From NCBI GenBank assembly GCA_003243445.1, contig QFQQ01000021.1, positions 62,001 to 126,000 on the forward strand: 64,000 bases of DNA. Direction: 5' to 3'. Positions 59,523 to 64,000 of the stretch are shown in pieces. Made by a program: the position numbers and the translations under genes. The notes beneath the pieces were generated by a model. It searched no databases, was not told the origin of the DNA, and was given only the letters and a program-made list of their open reading frames with translations. The DNA is from Citrobacter freundii (GTDB taxonomy: Bacteria; Bacteroidota; Bacteroidia; Chitinophagales; Chitinophagaceae). Every line of letters starts with the position of its first letter. Position 1 is the first letter of the stretch.

Positions 59523-60542
59523 ATGCGTATGAACAGAACGATAAAGATCTGTATGGCATGGCTCAGCCTGTTTGCATACGCAGGAAGCAAGGCCCAGGAC
59601 ATTCATTTCTCCCAATTCTTTGAAGCGCCGCTATTGCGAAATCCGGCACTGGCCGGCATCTTCACCGGCGATATCCGCGCGCAGGCTGTATTCCGCGATC
59701 AATGGAACAGTGTGACCAATGCATATAAAACAGCTTCGCTGAATGGCGAATACCGTTTACCAATAGGAAAAGCTGATGACTTTGTGACAACCGGCCTGCA
59801 GTTTTTATATGACCGCGCAGGAACGATCGGCTGGACGACGATCCACGTTCTGCCTGCACTTACCTATCATAAATCAATCAGCGCCGACCATAACCGTTAT
59901 CTCTCGCTGGGTTTCATGGGCGGTTGGGTGCAACGAAGTTTTGACCGTTCGAAGATGACGACCAACAGTCAGTTCGATGGCCTGGGCGACGGAGAGACAT
60001 TGACCAATACCCGTTTCAATTATCTTGACGGCTCGGTTGGTATAAGTTATAATGCTACGATCCGTGACAATCCGGAAAACAACTTTTACATCGGTGCAGC
60101 CTATCATCATTTTACCAGGCCCAATCAGTCTTTTTATCGTGATCCCGCAATAGAGATAAATCCCAAATGGGTTTTCTCCGGGGGAATCAGGTTTGGTGTC
60201 GCAGACTACGCCTACCTGACACTGCAGGCCGATCATTCACGGCAGGGCTCTTATGCAGAAACGATCGGCGGGGCCATGTATGGCCTGAAGATCGGCGGAA
60301 GCTATGACAACCCTGATTACATATTACATGCCGGCACTTATATCCGGCTGGGCGATGCGCTTATACCTGTTCTCAAACTGGACTATATGCCTTTCTCCTT
60401 TGCGTTGAGCTATGACGTGAATATTTCAAAGCTCCGGACCAGCAGTTATGGCCGGGGAGGAATTGAATTATCCGTTTCTTTCATTAAATCACTGGACAGG
60501 AATAATCCGGATGTGAATGCAGTGAAGTGTCCAAGATTTTAG
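59523..60542 (+). CDS. PorP/SprF-family type IX secretion outer membrane protein
   Basis: Outer-membrane beta-barrel of 339 residues with signal peptide (AWLSLFAYAGSKAQ). The family start 'DIHFSQFFEAPLLRNPALAG' and 'GDIRAQAVFRDQWNSVTNAY' are diagnostic. PorP/SprF proteins work with type B cargo proteins in surface attachment or secretion, and here the gene is 3 nt after the cargo gene. No other type IX secretion component is in the window. ATG 59523 or 59529 could be the start. Confidence 0.95.
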   Translation: MRMNRTIKICMAWLSLFAYAGSKAQDIHFSQFFEAPLLRNPALAGIFTGDIRAQAVFRDQWNSVTNAYKTASLNGEYRLPIGKADDFVTTGLQFLYDRAGTIGWTTIHVLPALTYHKSISADHNRYLSLGFMGGWVQRSFDRSKMTTNSQFDGLGDGETLTNTRFNYLDGSVGISYNATIRDNPENNFYIGAAYHHFTRPNQSFYRDPAIEINPKWVFSGGIRFGVADYAYLTLQADHSRQGSYAETIGGAMYGLKIGGSYDNPDYILHAGTYIRLGDALIPVLKLDYMPFSFALSYDVNISKLRTSSYGRGGIELSVSFIKSLDRNNPDVNAVKCPRF

Positions 60543-60720
60543 ATGGATGGTCGATGGTTGATGGTCGATGTTCGATGGTTGATGGTCGATGGTCGGGCTT
60601 CGCAGTTTGATAAGGAACATTCAATTTCGGTGCATTCATTTATGAGGATCATATATTGCACTGGAAGCCCGATGTTCGATCATCGATCATCGAACATCGA
60701 AGATCGACCATCGACCATCG
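60543..60720. repeat. GATGGTC heptamer inverted repeat
   Basis: Left arm 60543-60600 (nine or so GATGGTC/GATGGTTG/GATGTTC units) starts directly after the PorP/SprF stop and ends in CGGGCTTCGCAG, the same edge segment found at 21711-21722. Right arm about 60665-60720 has the complementary ATCATCGAACATCGAAGATC units. Confidence 0.87.
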
Positions 60721-60790
60721 TTCTTCTGCCAATGGCCGAATGAAAACACATTTGCCCGAACATCCTCCTATCTTTATCAAAAATTTCTAT

Positions 60791-61261
60791 ATGAGCATAA
60801 CGAAAGGCCAGCAGGCGCCGGATTTTACGTTGTATGATGATACAAAGAACAAGGTGACGCTATCGGAATTGAAGGGCAATAATGTATTGCTGCTATTTTT
60901 TCCGCAGGCGTTCACCAGTGTTTGCACAAAAGAGTTGTGTGGTGTGAGGGATAATATTGCGATGTACAGTAATGCAAACGCAAAAGTGTTTGGCATTTCT
61001 GTGGATTCTGTATTTACTCTTGCGCAGTTCAAAGCTTCGCAGCATTATAATTTTCCGTTGCTGAGCGATTTTAATAAAGAAGTGTCAAGGGCCTATGGAA
61101 CGATCTATGAGAACTGGATACTGGATATGCACGGCGTTTCAAAAAGGTCGGCGTTCGTGATCGATAAGGAAGGGATCGTGCAGTATGCTGAGGTACTGGA
61201 AAATGCCGGAGATGTACCTGATTTTACACGGATTGACCAGACACTGGCCGGTCTGAAATAA
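60791..61261 (+). CDS. Peroxiredoxin (AhpE/BCP-like)
   Basis: Thiol peroxidase of 156 residues. The catalytic motif is 'FFPQAFTSVCTKELCGVRDN', with peroxidatic Cys in TSVC and a second Cys four residues on. 'GQQAPDFTLYDDTKNKVTLS' and 'VFGISVDSVFTLAQFKASQH' are typical. The longer frame to 60656 translates heptamers; ATG 60791 is chosen. A TATCTTTA element lies at about 60769, 14 nt upstream of the ATG. Confidence 0.92.
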   Translation: MSITKGQQAPDFTLYDDTKNKVTLSELKGNNVLLLFFPQAFTSVCTKELCGVRDNIAMYSNANAKVFGISVDSVFTLAQFKASQHYNFPLLSDFNKEVSRAYGTIYENWILDMHGVSKRSAFVIDKEGIVQYAEVLENAGDVPDFTRIDQTLAGLK

Positions 61262-61367
61262 AAAGTTTAGTTAAAGTCAATTATTTATAACCTGTAACTA
61301 ACTATTTTTCAATTAAGTATATTTCCGCGTATAATTACGTTGCAGGAATGCCAAAAACGGTATATTA

Positions 61368-61739
61368 TTGGAAAATAAAAGTAAATTTGTTTCGTTGAAG
61401 CGAATTCTACCCATACTAATATTCATACTGTTAGCATCTGTTCAATCCAACGCCCAGGCTAGCCGGGGTCCGATGGCTGAACAGTTGCCGGGTAAACTTG
61501 TGAAGTTGTATCCCAACCCTGCGAAGACCTATATCACGTTCGACTTTGATAAGGACCAGCAGAAAGGACGCACCATCACGATCTACAGTTTCCTGGGCAA
61601 AAAAATGTATGAGGCACAAAATCTCACAGAAAAAACAACCATCGCCCTGAATGACTTTAACCGTGGAATGTACATCTATCACCTGACAGATGGAAGCGGT
61701 AAAGTGGTGGAGTCGGGTAAGTTCCAGGTCACACAATAA
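61368..61739 (+). CDS. Small type IX secretion cargo (type A sorting domain)
   Basis: Protein of 123 residues made up of a signal peptide ('LPILIFILLASVQSNAQ') and almost only a type A sorting domain: 'KLVKLYPNPAKTYITFDF', 'GRTITIYSFLGKKMYEAQ', 'NRGMYIYHLTDGSGKVVESG'. No other domain is present, which is unusual since these domains normally end long proteins. The start codon is TTG, at 61368 or 61395; no ATG is in frame. Confidence 0.8.
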   Translation: MENKSKFVSLKRILPILIFILLASVQSNAQASRGPMAEQLPGKLVKLYPNPAKTYITFDFDKDQQKGRTITIYSFLGKKMYEAQNLTEKTTIALNDFNRGMYIYHLTDGSGKVVESGKFQVTQ

Positions 61740-61743
61740 TGTT

Positions 61744-61849
61744 TTAAGGTTCCAGAGGTTCCATAAGTTTCAAAGGTTTCACAGGTTAAGCAGTATAACC
61801 TGTGAAACCTTTGAAACTTATGGAACCTTTGAAACTACTGGAACCTTCT
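61744..61849. repeat. GGTTCCAGA-type 9-mer hairpin
   Basis: Compact hairpin: AGGTTCCATAAGTTTCAAAG and GGTTTCACAGGTTA (from 61755) face their perfect complement (TAACCTGTGAAACCTTTGAA and on) after a 7-nt loop (AGCAGTA, about 61788). A bulged CTACTGGAACC ends the right arm just before the stop of the methyltransferase gene. Confidence 0.9.
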
Positions 61850-63020
61850 ACAAAACCTGTACGATCAGGAACTTCAGATACTGCGTATTATCCATTCCCC
61901 AAATGATCGGGTGATCTGAAGATTGTGCCTGGAAGGTCACCTGGCGGATCTTTCTGCGTGCATCTTTCGCAGCCATATCGATGATCTGAAGAAAAAGCTC
62001 TGGATTTACCAGGTTGGTACAGGAAGAGGTGACGAGAAAGCCTCCGGGTCTGACCAGCTTCATTCCACGGAGATTGATCTCTTTATAGCCGGTGATCGCC
62101 TTTTGTATCGTTTCGCGGCTTTTTGTAAATGCCGGTGGATCTAACATCACCACATCATACTGGCGGCCATCCTTTCCCCATTGTTTTAATACGTCAAAAG
62201 CATTGGCGGTTTCAAACTTCACGATATCCTGCAGACCATTAAGCTCTGCATTGCGATTGGCCTGGTTGACGGCATTTTCCGAAATATCAAGACCAAGTAC
62301 CGATTTTGCGCCATAAGACGCCGCATGGATCTCGAAAGTGCCGGTATAAGTGAATGCACCCAATACTTCCGCATCCTTTACGATATGACGGGTAGCGCGA
62401 CGGTTATCCTGCTGATCCAGGAAGTAGCCGGTCTTCTGCCCGTTCTCCAGGTCTACGTGGAACTTCAGGCCATTTTCATTAATGATGATCTTTGTATCGA
62501 ATGGTGCCGACAGAAATCCTTTTTGTTGCGGCAAACCTTCCAGTTCGCGCACAGGCACATCATTCCTTTCATAGATCCCTTTAGGATTGAAGACAGTGTT
62601 CAGGGCTTCAACCAGTGCCGGTTTCCATTTGTCAATGCCGAGCGCCAGGGTTTGGATCACGAAGTAATCATTGAACTTATCGATGATACACTGAGGCAGG
62701 CCATCAGCTTCGCCAAAAACAAGCCGGCAGTTTTCTGTATAACCGATCTTCTGCCGGTAATCCCAGCATTCTTTGATTTTCTTCAGAAAAAATCCGTTGT
62801 TGATCTCTTCATTTTTCTGGCGGGTAAGCAGCCTGACAAGGATCTGCGATTTGGGATTAATATACCCCTTGCCTACGAATTTTTTATCATGTGTGAACAC
62901 TTCAACAGTGTCTCCTCCCTCGATCTCTCCTTCAGCCTTCTCCACCTCATTGGCGAAGATCCACGGGTGACCGTTTGCGATACGGGGGGCAATTTTGCGT
63001 TTTAGAAAAACTTTGTGCAT
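61848..63020 (-). CDS. Class I SAM-dependent rRNA methyltransferase (RlmI-like)
   Basis: Protein of 390 residues. An N-terminal PUA domain ('IAPRIANGHPWIFANEVEKA') and a middle EEHEE domain precede the methyltransferase: SAM-binding 'VLGAFTYTGTFEIHAASYGA', 'VLGLDISENAVNQANRNAEL', catalytic 'DVVMLDPPAFTKSRE'. E. coli RlmI methylates C1962 of 23S rRNA; this member is probably similar. In the SAM motif the usual second Gly is Thr (TYTGTFE). ATG 63020 is chosen; the frame to 63782 is repeat and antisense of grpE. A -7 element TATCTTTG (63035-63028, minus) ends 7 nt upstream. Confidence 0.9.
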   Translation of the reverse strand: MHKVFLKRKIAPRIANGHPWIFANEVEKAEGEIEGGDTVEVFTHDKKFVGKGYINPKSQILVRLLTRQKNEEINNGFFLKKIKECWDYRQKIGYTENCRLVFGEADGLPQCIIDKFNDYFVIQTLALGIDKWKPALVEALNTVFNPKGIYERNDVPVRELEGLPQQKGFLSAPFDTKIIINENGLKFHVDLENGQKTGYFLDQQDNRRATRHIVKDAEVLGAFTYTGTFEIHAASYGAKSVLGLDISENAVNQANRNAELNGLQDIVKFETANAFDVLKQWGKDGRQYDVVMLDPPAFTKSRETIQKAITGYKEINLRGMKLVRPGGFLVTSSCTNLVNPELFLQIIDMAAKDARRKIRQVTFQAQSSDHPIIWGMDNTQYLKFLIVQVL

Positions 63021-63027
63021 AAGCGTG

Positions 63028-63035
63028 CAAAGATA
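63028..63035 (-). promoter_or_regulatory. -7 element (TATCTTTG) of the rRNA methyltransferase gene
   Basis: Exact TAnnTTTG match between the start codon (7 nt) and a GACCGCC-type heptamer arm. The sequence TCTTATCTTTG next to the arm is also found before pepP (37104-37114, minus strand). Confidence 0.55.
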
Positions 63036-63218
63036 AGAGAGGACTGCGGACTTTGGGAGAGAACACGGAAGACCGCCGACCACGGACCGCCGACCGCAGA
63101 CGTTTCGTTTGTATCGAAGATTCCTGCATACAGGAAGAGCTTGTTGGAAATCATCAGACCGGCACCATCTTACCGCAACGTCGGCGGTCTGCGGTCGGCC
63201 GTCGGCGGTCCTCTCTAC
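63036..63218. repeat. GACCGCC heptamer inverted repeat between divergent rlmI-like and grpE genes
   Basis: Left arm about 63040-63103 (GAAGACCGCCGACCACGGAC and on) faces right arm about 63178-63218 (AACGTCGGCGGTCTGCGGTC and on). Both arm ends share the GAGAGGAC sequence (63038-63045 and complement GTCCTCTC at 63210-63217). Confidence 0.88.
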
Positions 63219-63271
63219 AGCCCTTGACAGTCCCCCTCCCTCCAACCAGCCATTTTGTCCCGAACCCACCA

Positions 63272-63301
63272 TTGGCAATATTCTTGACAAGCTTACCTTT
63301 G
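63272..63301 (+). promoter_or_regulatory. Promoter of grpE-dnaJ
   Basis: TTG (63272-63274), 19 nt, TACCTTTG (63294-63301), an exact -7 match with a partial -33. Transcription would start near 63308, 11 nt before the ATG. Confidence 0.7.
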
Positions 63302-63318
63302 CAAACAATTTGTAAAAA

Positions 63319-63861
63319 ATGGCAGAAAAAGACGTACAAGACCAAGTGAATGAAACCCCGGACATAAACGGTGGGGTAGATATCAATACCGACGAAAACC
63401 AGGCATCTGGAGAGTCGGAGCTTGAAAAAATGAAGACTGAGCTGGATTCCAGCAAAGACAAATACCTGCGCCTTATAGCCGAGTTCGATAATTTTCGCCG
63501 CAGAAGCGCGAAGGAAAGGATCGAGACCATACAGACCGCCAGCAAGGACGTGGTAAAAGACCTGCTGGACGTACTGGATGATGCCGACCGCGCACAAAAG
63601 CAGCTCGACAGCTCAGAAGATAAACAGGTGAAAGAAGGCGTTTCGCTCGTATTCAATAAACTCCGTAATGTATTACAGTCAAAAGGTCTGAAGCCAATGG
63701 ATTCCATCGGTAAGGATTTTGACACCGACCTGCATGAGGCGATCACGGAAATTCCCGCGCCAACCGAGGAGCTCAAGGGCAAAGTGGTGGACGAAGTGGT
63801 GAAAGGGTATTATCTGAATGATAAGATCATCCGTCACGCAAAAGTTGTTGTCGGTAAATAA
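63319..63861 (+). CDS. grpE: Nucleotide exchange factor GrpE
   Basis: Co-chaperone that releases ADP from DnaK. Its 180 residues have an acidic N-terminal tail, a long coiled-coil helix ('LEKMKTELDSSKDKYLRLIA'), the conserved 'EFDNFRRRSAKERIE', and the C-terminal beta domain ('LHEAITEIPAPTEELKGKVV', 'VKGYYLNDKIIRHAKVVVG'). dnaJ follows after 52 nt. Confidence 0.97.
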   Translation: MAEKDVQDQVNETPDINGGVDINTDENQASGESELEKMKTELDSSKDKYLRLIAEFDNFRRRSAKERIETIQTASKDVVKDLLDVLDDADRAQKQLDSSEDKQVKEGVSLVFNKLRNVLQSKGLKPMDSIGKDFDTDLHEAITEIPAPTEELKGKVVDEVVKGYYLNDKIIRHAKVVVGK

Positions 63862-63913
63862 GAAAGCACCATCATCCTGCGTTTTGCAGATTCCATTTAG
63901 TTAGAAGATCATA

Positions 63914-64000
63914 ATGAGTAAAAGAGATTATTACGAAGTATTGGGCGTAGCCAAGTCTGCTTCTGCGGACGAGATCAAGAAGGCCTACCGGAAGGTAGCC
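63914..64000 (+). CDS. dnaJ: Chaperone DnaJ, 5' part
   Basis: First 29 codons only; the gene runs out of the window. 'MSKRDYYEVLGVAKSASADE' and 'IKKAYRKVA' are the start of a J domain. Downstream of grpE, the usual order in Bacteroidota. Confidence 0.95.
   Translation, partial: MSKRDYYEVLGVAKSASADEIKKAYRKVA

Noticed and set aside
61848..63782. Long minus-strand frame of 644 codons covering the methyltransferase
   Set aside because: The part beyond 63020 is antisense to grpE and repeat-derived; methyltransferase homology begins at ATG 63020, behind a -7 element.

Overview
The window looks like a chromosome segment of a Bacteroidota bacterium, most likely family Chitinophagaceae or a close relative. 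The grounds are a SusC/SusD pair, proteins with type IX secretion sorting domains, a PorP/SprF protein, several promoters of the Bacteroidota type (TTTG, about 19-21 nt, TAnnTTTG), and families such as DUF4421, DUF922, DUF2795 and PepSY-like that are common in this phylum. The family-level placement is inference from gene content; no 16S gene is present. There is one tRNA gene (tRNA-Ala, anticodon GGC) and no recognisable transposase, prophage or CRISPR array.

Layout. 1-8.5 kb: a SusC/SusD-type uptake locus with a secreted ADP-ribosylglycohydrolase-family enzyme and a fusion of a glycosidase-like barrel to an FGE-like domain. 8.7-18.5 kb: YqgE/AlgH, DUF4421, cupin plus AraC regulator, membrane proteins, an autoregulated TetR/MFS efflux pair with a visible operator, and DUF2071. 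18.6-23 kb: tRNA-Ala, an envelope operon (YtxH, holin-like, hypothetical), citrate synthase and an LptF/G permease. 23.4-25.9 kb: a four-gene signalling cassette (unknown protein, multi-pass membrane protein, histidine kinase, LuxR-type regulator). 26.3-37 kb: tgt, glycosyltransferase, rsmG, orphan regulator, M1 peptidase, PepSY-like protein, rsmI, purS-pssA, Xaa-Pro aminopeptidase. 37.6-51 kb: pckA, DUF922, lipoprotein, deoxynucleoside kinase, trpS, gatC-ABC ATPase, cobalamin adenosyltransferase, an unusual LolD-like ATPase, DUF2795, fabI, recN, cdsZ. 51-64 kb: Nif3/YqfO, YitT, DinB, a lipoprotein, a 1430-residue multi-PKD type IX cargo with its PorP/SprF partner, peroxiredoxin, a small type IX cargo, an rRNA methyltransferase and grpE-dnaJ.

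Two things stand out. First, the ATPase at 45242-46357 is a LolD-type nucleotide-binding domain interrupted, between Walker A and the Q-loop, by a complete RDD membrane domain; the ordinary paralogue at 43213-43926 gives an in-window control. Second, most intergenic gaps are filled by long inverted repeats whose arms are strings of 7-nt (GACCATC-like, GACCGCC-like, AAAAGTC-like) or 9-nt (GGTTCCAGA-like, ATCTGCGNA-like) units. The two arms at one locus carry the same unit variants in the same order, although variants differ between loci. The arms start at stop codons or just upstream of -7 promoter elements, and the loops often hold a terminator. They resemble cyanobacterial heptamer STRRs in unit length, but their arrangement as paired arms around gene boundaries is not one I recognise as described.
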